Assembly: GCF_020379485.1 (NCBI RefSeq)
Contig: NC_063437.1
Coordinates: forward strand, 21,973,726-22,037,725
DNA: 64,000 nucleotides
Origin: Brassica napus
Lineage: Eukaryota; Streptophyta; Magnoliopsida; Brassicales; Brassicaceae
Direction: 5' to 3'
Shown: positions 45,971 to 57,532 of the stretch, in pieces
Numbering within the stretch: the stretch's first letter is position 1
Layout of the letters: each line of letters starts with the position of its first letter
Made by a program: the position numbers and the translations under genes
Notes under the pieces: model-generated
What the model saw: only the letters and a program-made list of their open reading frames with translations
Databases searched by the model: none
Told to the model about the DNA's origin: nothing

Positions 45971-46188
45971 CTCCCTCAGATTTTTATTAGATGACATTTT
46001 ATATATTCTATATAAAAACATCATTAAATATTTGCCTAACCATAAATTAACCAATAAAATAAATTTCATTATATAAATGGTCAAACAACATACAAAGTTA
46101 ATAAACTTTACATTAAACTTTTAAAACATCATCTAATTTGGAACAAAAATTTTCTTTTTAAAAAATCAAGTATTAAACACGGAGGATG
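45971..46188. mobile_element. Degenerate Stowaway-like MITE
   Basis: Starts CTCCCTCAGATTTTTATTAG after a TA and ends near AAACACGGAGGATGA. Internal sequence (ACATCATTAAATATTTGCCTAACC, in part) resembles the MITE in LACS1 intron 7. The right end is mutated and its TA is not clear. Confidence 0.55.
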
Positions 46189-46318
46189 AATTATTTATGA
46201 AATCTATAATATATCATCATTAACAAATAAAAAGTATACAAATTCAAAATCTATTTTTGTGAGAGAAAAACTAACAAATTCATTTATTCAAATAGAGAAA
46301 ATATTAGTTTCACAGCTA

Positions 46319-46579
46319 CTTTCTCTGTTTCTAAATGATCTATGTTTTGGAATTTTCACACTTATTAAGAAAACACTTAAAATTTGATAATAAAATTTGA
46401 AAATATTTTCTGTGTTTAGCTATTTCTTATAACTTTTGACCAATCAAAATTCAGTAAACACAATTAATGTTTTTGATGTTTACAATTTTCCATTATTACA
46501 TACATTGAAAATGTAAAAAATGAATCTTTTAGAAACAACATATTTTTTTAAAATATGGATCATTTAGGAACGGAGGAAG
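46319..46579. mobile_element. Stowaway-like MITE
   Basis: 261 bp between TA dinucleotides (46317-46318, 46580-46581). Termini are CTTTCTCTGTTTCTAAATGA and its inverted partner TCATTTAGGAACGGAGGAAG. Similar in length to the BraSto element at 2543 but of a different subfamily. Confidence 0.75.
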
Positions 46580-47185
46580 TATTAAATAAGATTTAGTGGT
46601 TGATGATTATTAACGGATATATTCACTTATCAAAAGATACAAGTGGAATTCAAATTAATAACCGAAATTAAATGTATTTTGTCGTTTATTGTTCAACTTC
46701 AAATTAAAAATGTTAATACATATGTCAATCATGATTTTTAAAAATAAAAATTCTAAACATTCAACACCATGAAACTAAGATGATAGAAATTTCTTTACCA
46801 GCAATAGTTAATACTAAATACAATTAAAATCGACTCCGAAAACTAAATAAAAGATATAAAATATAGTTGTTGTGATAGTTCGTCTCTTACTGTGTTTGTT
46901 ATTTTTATATATTTGATTACAAAGTTAGAAAATAACTACTTACACTGTTAAAATTCATCAATATAAAAATACAAATAAATTATTTTATAGATGTAAACAT
47001 AATCTTTACCAGTTGAAAACATATTGCGTTATAAAACACATATGCATAGACAACATTGGAAGAGATACCCTCTACTAATGTCATGGGATACAAATTAAAA
47101 ATTCAAGATATTAATCTGAAAATCAAAGTTAGTGGACATTATTTTCATTGTTTGCCATCAAATAAAATAAAACTCCTAACTCCTA

Positions 47186-48024
47186 CAGTGGCGGATCCAG
47201 ACCGGATATTTGACGGGGGCACATAATTAATCAATATATTTTAAATTATTTTATATATAGTACAATTAAATAATAATATGTTAAAAATATTGTAAGCTAA
47301 CTATAATCTGTGAAAATAATTTACACTAACTTTTTGAACACATGAACTTTTTTATAAAGTAACTTTAATAATTCTTACACTTCTTCACAAATGGTATTAA
47401 TCATAATAATTCTCTTACACAAAAATAATTTGAAAATATATAGAAAAGTAATCATGAAGTTTACATATATATATATATATATATAACAATATGTCAAAAT
47501 TGTAAATAAACTATTTTATCATCATATTTATATAAACTAAACTCTAAAATATGAAATAAAAATGAATAGATAAATTTATTATTTTAGTATTAATTGGTTT
47601 TATTTATTTACTAGCAGTTGTGAATGTTTGTTATTATAAAAATATACTTAAAATGTGGCGCCAGACTTGAAATCTAAAGATGAATATATAAAATATAATT
47701 TACAAACTATGAAAAACAAATAAACAAAAGGAAGAAGGAAAAATGCCGCATATAAGTTATAACTAAGTTATAACTTGTAAAGAAAGATACAATAAAAGTA
47801 GACTGTAAACGTGTCAAACAGCAAATTAACTGTACAACAAAGTGGAGAAAACAAAAAAATAATTATTAAGATGAATGGTATCGAACCTTGGAAGAATAAG
47901 TCATTGGTGGGGCTTCTTCACCAACTAGTCTACAAAAAAGAGTTGTTCCCTTGGTTGTTGAATAAATATTATAAAGTAGTCGGGGGCACGTGCCCCCGTT
48001 CATCACACCATAGATCCGCCCCTG
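47186..48024. mobile_element. hAT-type non-autonomous element with tRNA-like A/B boxes
   Basis: 839-bp element with termini CAGTGGCGGATC and GATCCGCCCCTG and an exact 8-bp duplication, AACTCCTA (47178-47185 and 48025-48032). Near the right end a GGGGGCACGTGCCCCC palindrome is present. On the minus strand TAGACTAGTTGG (47932-47921) and GGTTCGATACC (47887-47877) match Pol III A and B boxes, 45 nt start to start. The A box begins 92 bp from the right terminus. The 130-codon frame here is not a gene. Confidence 0.88.
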
Positions 48025-48032
48025 AACTCCTA

Positions 48033-49204
48033 CATGGCTACATCCAAATAATGACAATGTATAACATGTTAATAAATTTTAATTCATATTTCGAAACGAA
48101 TTTACGGCCACATACAAGTGTAGTCAATGAACTAAGTAAGATATCAATATCGGTGGCGAAAAGAACAATATATCAAATATCTAATACATTCTATTCAAGC
48201 TGATTCGATTTCATGTGTCATTATGTATACAAACATATCCAAATTCGTATCTCTTGGCTGTCGTCTAATTAAGTCTTAGCCCAAGAACAAAAGCTCTATA
48301 CCCAGCCAATTAAATGCAACAAGATTAGTTAATTAAGCCTTTCGTCAAAAAAATAAAAACAAGATTAGTTAGTTGATCAAATAATTGATTTTGGTACAAC
48401 TATATATAAAAAATAAATACACAATCTCATTCGTTGGCAACAAAACATGTATATATATATATATATATATTTTGTTTGACAAAGTTATATATAGATCCCA
48501 AAACGTGTTGTCAAATATCATTCCATTCGAATTATTATTATTTATCTTATTTATTCTCACATGCATGGAAACTTCCCAGCATGAAGTCTTTTAAGCAAAT
48601 TCTATTTTGCAATGGTCTGAAGTCTATCAAAGTTTATAATGTGAAGCTCTTGACTTTTTGTTGATGGGTAACGTGCTGTTTTACCAACAAGTGATATATA
48701 ATCGAAAATTTTCTTTAAAGGCCTAACGTTGGTTGACAATTTTAAATTGTGAAAACCTCTCTGAATATACAAATTCAAATTGTGAATCAGAAGTTGGTCA
48801 ATAATTGACTTTTCAAGTATTCATAAAAAGATCTATTAATCTTCAACTTGAACACCATGCAATTTATAATTGTCAAGGATGGAGTGTAATTACGCCTTAG
48901 TTTTTTGGGGGGGTTAAATTACGCCTAAGTTACGGTTATTATTTGTATAGCCTTTAGTGAGAGACAGATATATATACGTGTGAATATTATTATAATTAAC
49001 AATATATATGGTATATATGTTTGAACTTTGTGACACCGTCACAATTATTGATGTACACATATATACATTAATATATTATTGATTTTGAACTTGTATATAT
49101 TCCAAATTGAACGTTCTTGAAACCCCTATATATAATCCACCACACTTGACACAAATTCTCAAACCGAACGAACACACAATTAAGCTCTAAACAAAAACCA
49201 AAAG
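48033..49204. other. Intergenic region and pectinesterase promoter
   Basis: AT-rich, with (TA)n near 48449-48470. A TATA-like CCTATATATAATCC at about 49124-49137 lies 70 bp before the pectinesterase ATG. No gene is supported. Confidence 0.5.
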
Positions 49205-51601
49205 ATGTCTCAAATTCTCATGTTCGTCGCCCTTAGCTTCTTCTCTTTATTGTCATCTCCTTCTCTCGCCGCTGAATTTCAGGCCACCGGAAATGCCACA
49301 TCGCCGTCAGATGTATGTCGCTTCGCACCGGATCCATCTTACTGTAGATCGGTTCTCCCAAACCAGCCGGGAGATATTTACACCTACGGTCGTTCCTCTC
49401 TAAGACAGTCCATCTCACGTGCCAGGCGGTTCATGTCACTGATCGACGATCAACTAAACCGGAAAGGCAAAGTGGCTGCTAAATCAACCGTTCGGGCACT
49501 CGAAGACTGCAAGTTCCTGGCCAGCCAGACCATGGACTTCCTCCTTAGTAGCTCACAGACCGTCGATGCCACCAAAACGCTGTCGGTTTCTACGGCTGAG
49601 GATGTTCAAACTTTTCTAAGTGCTACAATCACCAACGAACAGACTTGTCTTGAAGGTCTTACATCCACGGCTTCTGAAAATGGTCTCTCCGGTGATCTTT
49701 TCAACGATACAAAACTCTATGGGGTCTCTCTTGCCCTCTTCTCCAAAGGTATATTACAAATAGGAATACCTAAAATAAAAAATTTAAGCATGCACGAACG
49801 TAATTTCCATTTATCTAAACATACTTAATTAGTACGTTTACCAATAACGCGGCATGAAATCTGCATCTTATCCGCATTTCATTTCTACAATTCTTGCTTT
49901 CGTGAATAATGCTTTTTCATTAATTAAAGAGAAAATGATGAGAAAACCAACTCACGAGATTTTGATAGTTGAAACACTGGTTGAAATAACTGTTAATTTA
50001 CACACATACCCGGCTCTTTTCGTTTCACATGCTTATGGGTATAGTGTTTTATTTAAAAAATGATTACTCCATTGATCTATCAAAAGAATATTCTACAGTC
50101 AATACGCATTCTTAGATATTATTTGACTTTTGTAGGTTGGGTGCCAATAAGGAAAAGGTCGAGGCCTGTTTGGAACCGACAAGCCAGCTTCAAAAAGTTT
50201 TTCGGTGGTTTCCGTAACGGTAGATTACCCATAAAGATGTCGGAAAGGGCTCGTGCGGTTTATAACACCGTGAATAGGTCTGGGAGAAAGCTTCTTCAAA
50301 CTGAAGAAGGCGCTGTTAAGGTGAGCGATATGGTGACGGTGATACAGAACGGGACGGGAAACTTCACGACCATAAACGAAGCAGTAGCAGCCGCGCCTAA
50401 TAAAACTGATGGCAGTAACGGTTATTTCTTGATATATGTAACGGCGGGATTGTACGAGGAATACGTGGAGATTCCGAAGTACAAGAGGTATGTGATGATG
50501 ATCGGTGACGGCATTAACCAAACTGTTATCACCGGAAACCGGAGCGTCGTTGATGGATGGACCACTTTCAACTCTGCCACATTTAGTAAGTACCTATTTC
50601 CTCAGATATTTTAACCAGGAAAAAAACAATTTTTTTTTGTTTTTAACTAACTATTGCTAGTCCACTTAGCTTTTAATTTAGACTTTTCCCATGCAATCGA
50701 AGGCGACTTGGTCGGTTGGTCCACCTAAAGTTTTGACTCCACGTCAATTCGTTGTGTTCTCGACTAACCTAATATGAAACAATAATATTTCTCAAATATT
50801 TAATTATTTGCTAAGTCTTTTTAACTAATAGTATTTTTGGAATCTTGTAGGTTTGTTTTAATGAAATAGTCAACTAACTCTAAATTTTGTTCATAAATCG
50901 CAGTTCTATCAGGTACCAACTTTATTGGCGTAAACATAACAATCCGCAACACGGCAGGACCAACCAAGAATCAAGCCGTCGCATTGAGGAGCGGTGGAGA
51001 CTTCTCTGTCTTCTATAGTTGTAGTTTTGAAGCCTATCAAGATACCTTATATACGCATTCTCTCAGACAATTCTATCGTGAATGCGATGTTTATGGTACG
51101 GTTGACTTTATATTTGGTAATGCTGCGGTGGTGTTACAAAACTGTAATTTATATCCACGTCAGCCCCGTAAAGGTCAGGCAAATGAGGTTACAGCTCAAG
51201 GTCGTACCGACCCCAACCAGAACACTGGAACTGTGTTACATGGGTGTACGATAAGACCTGCGGATGATTTGGCTTCGAGCAACTATACAGTAAAAACTTA
51301 TCTTGGTCGGCCGTGGAAGGAATATTCGAGAACTATTGTTATGCAGACATACATAGACGGGTTTCTTGACCCGACTGGCTGGAACGCATGGTCTGGAGAT
51401 TTCGCATTGAGCACACTTTACTATGCGGAATACAATAATACTGGACCCGGCTCTAACACAACAAACAGAGTCGGTTGGCCCGGTTATCATGTCATCACTA
51501 ACGCTAGTGATGCTTCCAATTTCACCGTCACAAATTTCCTTGTTGGCGAGGGTTGGATTGGACAAACCGGGGTGCCTTTCGTCGGTGGACTGATTGCATA
51601 A
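49205..51601 (+). CDS. Pectin methylesterase with pro-region (PMEI domain)
   Basis: Cell-wall enzyme that demethylesterifies homogalacturonan. Three exons, 49205-49748, 50136-50585 and 50904-51601, give 1692 nt and 563 aa. A signal peptide covers about residues 1-22. The inhibitor-like pro-domain follows ([28 protein letters not shown]), then the processing motif RKLL at 232-235. The catalytic domain shows QAVALR (Gln355), YQDTLY (Asp378), VDFIFG (Asp399, nucleophile) and LGRPW (Arg467), all present. It ends [10 protein letters not shown]. Orthologue of At2g47550 (PME20) by position and sequence. A TATA-like element lies 70 bp upstream. Intact. Confidence 0.94.
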
Positions 51602-52057
51602 CTAACTTTATACTGTAACATGTCACTAAGTTGTATCATTTGATGTCATTCATGTAATCTTTTTCGAAATAAATAAGTGTGAATTCTAGTGGTGCCTAGC
51701 TAATTCAGTTCCCACAGTCGCTATGATTTTTGTGATAATAAATTTACAAAAATGAAAGTTTTATGTAAGAAGCTCTCCGTAGACCACCAGGCTTGTAGCA
51801 ATTTTAGTGGTGGTGGATGATAACGTAGGCGCTCTCGTGGTCCATCAATAACGGCCACGTGGACCAGCGTTAGCGCCACGTGAGCTGGCATTATTGCTAC
51901 GTGTCAAAAATCTCATGCGGTTTTGAAAAAAGAAAAGAAAAAATATCATTTCTTTGCCCGCACGCTTCTCTAGATGCTCCATAGTCTTTCCAAAGATAAA
52001 ACCCGATTACATCCGTTTTGGCTGTTGGTTAGAACCGGGTAACTATTAGAAGAGCCT
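51602..52057. other. Convergent 3' flanks of the pectinesterase and ATL genes
   Basis: Poly(A) region of both genes. Contains two CACGTGG/CCACGTG-type motifs (51855, 51882), but their place at 3' ends makes a promoter role unlikely. No gene. Confidence 0.5.
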
Positions 52058-52732
52058 TCAAATTATGTGAGGAGTCTCCACCATGACACCGACTAAATCT
52101 ATTGGTTCTCTCTCACACGCCTCCATCGGAAACCTCAACGGCGAAGACGAAGAAGAGGAGGAGGAGGAAGAAGAACTTCCAGTTTCTATGTCCTCCACCG
52201 GTTTAACCGAAGCGGCTTGTTCGGCTGATTCGGGTCGGGTCGAGGGACTTTCCGGTTGAACCGGAGCTCTGCAAAGAGGGCAAGTGGATCTGGAGCGGAA
52301 CCAAGTATCGATGCAATCAACGTGAAAAGCGTGGCCACATTTAGGGAGGATACGGCCTTGGTCCTCTTCTTCGAACTCCGACAAGCAAACGGAGCACTCC
52401 TCCAGTGGCGTTTGATGATGAGTCTCCAAGGAGTAAACGAAGATAGGAATCTTCTCGAGAACCGCCGTGTCGAGAGGGGAAAGGGAGGAGGAGGAGATGG
52501 TGGAGGCGGTGAGAGCTCGGAGGTGAGCACGAATACGGCGGCGAATGCGACGGTTTTGACGGCGGAATAACCATCGGGCGTAGCTGTGGAAGCAGAGGAT
52601 CATGAGCACGGCGGCGAAGAGGATGATTACGGAGGAGAGCATGATTTTGCCGTTGAGAGAGTAGCCTGGACCTGGAGACGTGTGGCTCACGCTACCCCAC
52701 ATTGGCTTGCTGCTTTCTTCTGCGATTCCCAT
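52058..52732 (-). CDS. ATL-family RING-H2 E3 ubiquitin ligase
   Basis: Membrane-anchored RING-H2 protein expected to transfer ubiquitin. Intronless, 224 aa, as is typical of ATLs. One transmembrane helix at about residues 29-49 ([20 protein letters not shown]) is followed by a basic stretch ([16 protein letters not shown]). The ATL GLD motif is replaced by SPLD. RING-H2 runs from Cys113 to Cys154: [17 protein letters not shown], and a final CPLC, with the Trp three residues after the sixth ligand region (DTWF). The tail has a 12-Ser run and ends [11 protein letters not shown]. Orthologue of At2g47560 (ATL64). The opposite strand carries a long shadow frame. Confidence 0.93.
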   Translation of the reverse strand: MGIAEESSKPMWGSVSHTSPGPGYSLNGKIMLSSVIILFAAVLMILCFHSYARWLFRRQNRRIRRRIRAHLRALTASTISSSSLSPLDTAVLEKIPIFVYSLETHHQTPLEECSVCLSEFEEEDQGRILPKCGHAFHVDCIDTWFRSRSTCPLCRAPVQPESPSTRPESAEQAASVKPVEDIETGSSSSSSSSSSSSPLRFPMEACEREPIDLVGVMVETPHII

Positions 52733-55073
52733 GGTTTTATATTTCTACTAAAGGGAGAGTAAAAAAAAAGGAAAGGATTTATGGCAGAGAGTAGAAAGTT
52801 TCGTAGCTGCCTATTATGTGTATGGGTCTCAGAACCCCTTATCTATATATAGGCTAGGGCATATTTTAAAAAACATAAAGTGGGTCCATATTCATTTTAA
52901 ATTTTATTTTGTTTATGTTTCTTTGCTGATGTTTTTTTTTTTGCAAAAATGTTCGACTCATATTCGATCAATCGGTCGAGTATTGTAAATACAAAATACT
53001 ATAAAATGAAATTTTCATGATTTATTTCCTGTTTTGCTTTAATAAGCTATTAACTATCTTACCCATTTTAACATGATTACCAAAAAAAAAAAAAAAACTA
53101 TCTTACCCATGCCCTACATAATTTTTCATATATGTATATATTATTGAAAAATAGTTTCATACATTTTAACAATATTTTTTTTGTATTTCTGCTATAAATC
53201 ACACAGATTTGCTACATGAATAATTTATTTATTGTAGTTAATTGCGAGATGATTTTCCTTGTCTCTGAAATTGTTCTTTTCTTTCGACTTTTTCTGTAAT
53301 AATTTAATGTCATTTTGACAACCAATGTATATGAACATATATTTTATATGATAATGTTTACAATAAAAAGTTGACTTGTCATATAGATATTGTAAGTAGT
53401 TTTGAAAAATAAAGTCATTTTGGGTCAAAACAGAAAAGTGTGCCACTTCCTTCATAATCATATGACTAAAGAAATTCGACAAGTTCTTTAACCCACTCGT
53501 GACTTCTCAGTCTATTGAGCATCCATATATGAATATGACTGTCTTTTTCCTCTAATTCGTTTCGATTGTAGATTTTGTGAGTTCTTGGATCTTTTTTCTT
53601 TTCTTTTTCTAGAACTATTATGATCGATGGCTTGTATCTCGTAAATTCGAAGAACGATTATGCAGTGGCACAATTTTATTTATGGATGGCAAAAAACACT
53701 GATGAAGCAAATAAATTCTTAGCAAAAAAAAAAGCAAATACATGCCTGATTTATTGATATATATGAACTAGAAAAAATCATAACTGTATTAACAAACACA
53801 GAAGAATATCATTAAAGTATGCTTGCTTAGATGCTAAGAGACTGTCTCAATCTTTAGACCCTCCTTTTGCTTTGATGGATCTTGCACTTGTTTTCGTTAT
53901 TTATAAAATAAATATTTGGTTTCTCAGAAAAAGAAAATAAATATTTATTTTCTTATTTATATATTTACGTCAAATGCAGCTTTTAATTATTTTGTTTGAT
54001 TCATTTTCAAAATACGACTTTAAGACCATGTTTACACATCAGAACCTAACAAGAGTTTTGTCGTGAAGAAGATGTAATTTAGGTTTTCGTTGGTATTTTC
54101 TAGTTTGTTTTACGAATTGATAACGACCTTAATGCTCTATGCCTTTTTCTGTCTTGATTCTACTTTAAATAACATTGGTGTACAAATATTAAAATACATA
54201 TGATATTTGCATGGGATATTATATGTAAATAAATTGTACAAAACTCTAAAACTTCTATTGATTTAAGATGATTACTATATTTTCATATAAAAAAGTAGCT
54301 GGTATATAATCAAATATTTATTCGCACACACACAACATGGGTCCAAAAATTCTTCCAATATATAAAAAATTATCTGAATAATTGCTCTTCTCTTATAAAT
54401 TTAAAATAATATTTTCATATTTTTAAAATTTTCTCAATATTTATAGGTCCCTACAAAAATATTGAGTTTTTCGATAAATATTTTATATAGCCTATGATCT
54501 TTAGTGTTGTTTTAAAATTTCTAAACACACTATACATTATACATTTGCATTAATGTATATTAAACTCTCTTTTATGGTACATGAGCATCGTTTTAATTTT
54601 TTGTCAATTAATTTAGTAAAACTTCATAATACTTCTTAAATTGGTGGACTAACCACTATAAAATTGTTATTTCTAGAGAAACAGAGACAACAAATGTTTC
54701 AAAACTCTTTGACTTTCATCATATGTTAGTGAATAATACAACTATGCATTAAAATAGAATTTTCATATTTTTGAATTTTTCTCAAAATATATGTGTTAAC
54801 TTCTACAAAAATATTGAGTTCGGTAAATGTTCTATATACTGAAGCATATGATCTTTAGTGTTGTTTTAAAATTTCTAAACACATTCTATATTTGTATTAA
54901 TGTATATTTAACTCTCTTTCATAATACATGAACATCGTTTTAGTTTTTATCAATTAATTTAGTTATAAGTTACCCTTACCCTTTTTTCTTTTCTTTTCTT
55001 GTCTTTTCTTTCCATTTCACCCCTTTTATTCTCACTTCTAGCTCCTTACTTTTCTTGCTTCTCAATGTTCAAT
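52733..55073. other. Gene-free AT-rich region with a local duplication
   Basis: ATL promoter (first 100-200 bp), then AT-rich DNA without a supported gene. A diverged direct repeat lies at 54400-54620 and 54755-54970. Confidence 0.55.
54400..54970. repeat. Diverged tandem duplication, about 220-bp units
   Basis: The block with ATATTTTCATATTTTTAAAA, then ACAAAAATATTGAGTT, GATCTTTAGTGTTGTTTTAA and CATCGTTTTA (54400-54620) recurs at about 54755-54970 with substitutions and indels. Spacing is about 350 bp. Nothing coding. Confidence 0.75.
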
Positions 55074-55081
55074 ACCATTAC

Positions 55082-56047
55082 CAGGGCCGTGCCTGACTAG
55101 AGGCTAATCAAGCACCTGCTTGGAACCAAAACTTAGATAAATAGTTTTAGGGGTCAAATTTATTGTAAAAATTGTCTATATCATAGTTGGTAACAGTCCT
55201 CATTACTACTCTAGTACCCCGGGTTCAAACACAGGTATAAGAGTTTTGACATTTTTCCAAAAATGTTATATTTTAAGGGCTAAATTTTTTTAATGCTTTA
55301 GACCATCTCCATCCATTAGGACCCATTAGAGGTCCTAATGATTATATTAAAAATATTTGATGTGAGTTGGCAAGTTTAGGACTTTAGTTAGTGGCCCTAT
55401 AGTTTTCTTCCTCCAATGGGAGAACCCCTATAGGGTGCTTAAAATACTTGGAACAGATTAAGACAATAAAAATAAAACATTTTGTTTCACTAAAAAAGAA
55501 AAAACTTGCCTTAGATTGCGTCTTCAAGGTAGTACAACGCTTATAAAAACGATTAAAGTAGGATTGTTTTGACCTCAATTGATCAAGATAAGACTGTAAA
55601 TTTCACAACATACGGAACTAACCAATCAGCAGATAATAATTTATCCAAAAAAAATTAACTAAGAAAACACTTGCCTCTGAGAGCTTAGCCGCCTCTAATT
55701 CTTTAAGAGCCAGCTTAAACCTGGTATCTCTGCCACCATTATCTACTTTAACCTAAGAAAAGGGAAACGAGAGACAATTAACAGAGAGAGGAGGAAGAGA
55801 TGTCGTTGATGACATCGAAGATGAAAAAAAAAACCACTCTACGAGACCTTTCGTCTTAAAGGACCCATCCAATCCACTGCTGCCACGTCAGGGTCTTTTA
55901 CCACTCCTTAAATCACCAATTCAAGGAGCGCTCCTGCCTAATAAAACTATTTATGATTTAATTTTTGGCTTTAATTACTTTAGTACCTCCTCTAAGATCT
56001 ACTGATGGAGGTGCTCTTAGGGCCCACAATATTCAGGCACGGCCCTG
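55082..56047. mobile_element. hAT-type non-autonomous element with tRNA-like boxes and a nested MITE
   Basis: 966-bp element with perfect 15-bp inverted termini (CAGGGCCGTGCCTGA) and an exact 8-bp duplication, ACCATTAC (55074-55081 and 56048-56055). On the plus strand TATCATAGTTGG (55179-55190) and GGTTCAAACAC (55222-55232) resemble A and B boxes, 43 nt start to start. The A box begins 97 bp from the left end. A Harbinger-type MITE (55301-56016) is nested inside, so the unmodified hAT element was about 250 bp, like the one at 44429. Confidence 0.88.
55301..56016. mobile_element. Harbinger-type MITE nested in the hAT element
   Basis: 716 bp between TTA trinucleotides (55298-55300 and 56017-56019). 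Starts GACCATCTCCATCCATTAG; ends with the inverted partner CTACTGATGGAGGTGCTC. It contains internal degenerate direct and inverted repeats and no intact frame of note. Confidence 0.75.
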
Positions 56048-56647
56048 ACCATTACCATTAATTATTATAATTTCGTTTAATAAATTTTCCGAATTTAATA
56101 GTGAAGTGGTATTTTAATTAGTATTTTGATGTACACATGGTTTTGTATCCACTGGGGTTGCTCTTACGGCGGCCATAGAAACAGCGAATCTATGGGTATT
56201 CAGTTTGTGTGCATGTTGGGTAACTTTATTTTATTTATAATGCTAACCAATTACAATTAGGGAGAAAAGGTGATATTGTGAGTATGATTTATGAACAGGA
56301 TAATATTATCAATTGGTCAAAACATTCCTCAAGTTGATATAAAGTTCTATTGTCTTCCTCCCATCCCATGTGATGTGCCCTGCGGCGAATCTAAAAATAT
56401 CTCAAAATATCAATTTGTTTCTGTGTTGACCATGATTGATAACTCTCCACATACGGAAATATTAGAAGGATTTCATATTTTTTCCAGCTTTTAAAATTTA
56501 CATGGTTTTTGCAGTGAAATGCAATTTATGTTGTTCTTTTAGTATACGAGGAGAGGATTAGATAAATTCTGACTTTTTAATATTTCTATTTATTCTAGTT
56601 AGTTTGTGTTCCCTTTCAATGAAAATAAATTTGAAATTATGTAGAAT

Positions 56648-57524
56648 CAGTGTTTTGAAACCCGATCCGGACCCATAGTTGAACCAGTAAATCCGGTGAC
56701 CCAGAAAAAAATCTAGTTTGGGTTTTGTGAAAAACCCAATATTTAGAAATCTGCAAAAACCCGTAAAAACTCAGTAAATCCCGGAATCCGATGCCGGTTG
56801 AACCACATATTCAATCAATAAATAATTTTTATTTCTTTTTGTTTAGTTTTTAACTATGTTTTCAGATTATGTTTTATATTATAAGTTTTCAATTAAGAAG
56901 TTAGGTGCTGACAAAAAAAAGTTAAGTTTTCCCTTTTTAGTTTTATATCTGTGATTTTTAGATTTTGATGAAGATTTCACTATGCCACATGAAGAAAATG
57001 AAATGAACGATGGTAGAGAAAACCAAAATTAGTTGATGTGATTTGGTGTTAGTTTATTTCTGTTATTAACAATTTATTACAATGATCTTTTACTTTTGGT
57101 TTATTTTGTATTTAAAGTTTAATTTATTGTCCACATTAGACATTTAAATATTTATAAATTTTATGTCTTGATTTTATTTAGATGTCATAACTCTTACCTT
57201 GTTAGAGAAAATTTTAAATAGTATAAACTATTTTTTGATATTTTGTATGTCAAATGAAAATAAAAAAATATAAAAACTAAAGTTAAGTATTTTCTAAATG
57301 TTTTTAAACATAAAATATATACATATCTAAACTATTATTTTATGTTTTAAAAGAATTTTAGAAAATATTAAAATTTAGTTTCTATTTTTTTTACGTAGCT
57401 GATATATTATTATATAATAAAATTAATTCATTTATTAATTTCCTGTTCACCAGCGGTCGACTCAGTAACCCAACAATCTGGTTAGTCGTCCTGTTCAGTG
57501 TCCGGATCGGGTTTAAAAACATTG
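56648..57524. mobile_element. hAT-type non-autonomous element
   Basis: 877 bp with inverted termini CAGTGTTTTGAAACCCGATC and GATCGGGTTTAAAAACATTG (two mismatches). It is flanked by a 7-of-8 match, TGTAGAAT/TGTAGAAC (56640-56647, 57525-57532). AT-rich inside, no coding capacity. Confidence 0.7.
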
Positions 57525-57532
57525 TGTAGAAC

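Larger units (their letters stand above)
45602..47177. other. MITE-rich AT-rich intergenic region
   Basis: No gene is supported. It contains two Stowaway-like elements, at 45971-46188 (degenerate) and 46319-46579. The rest is AT-rich filler. Confidence 0.6.

Noticed and set aside
47811..48203. 130-codon frame
   Set aside because: Lies across the end of an hAT-type element and its flank, so it cannot be an old gene. Codons reflect the tRNA-like and palindromic sequence.
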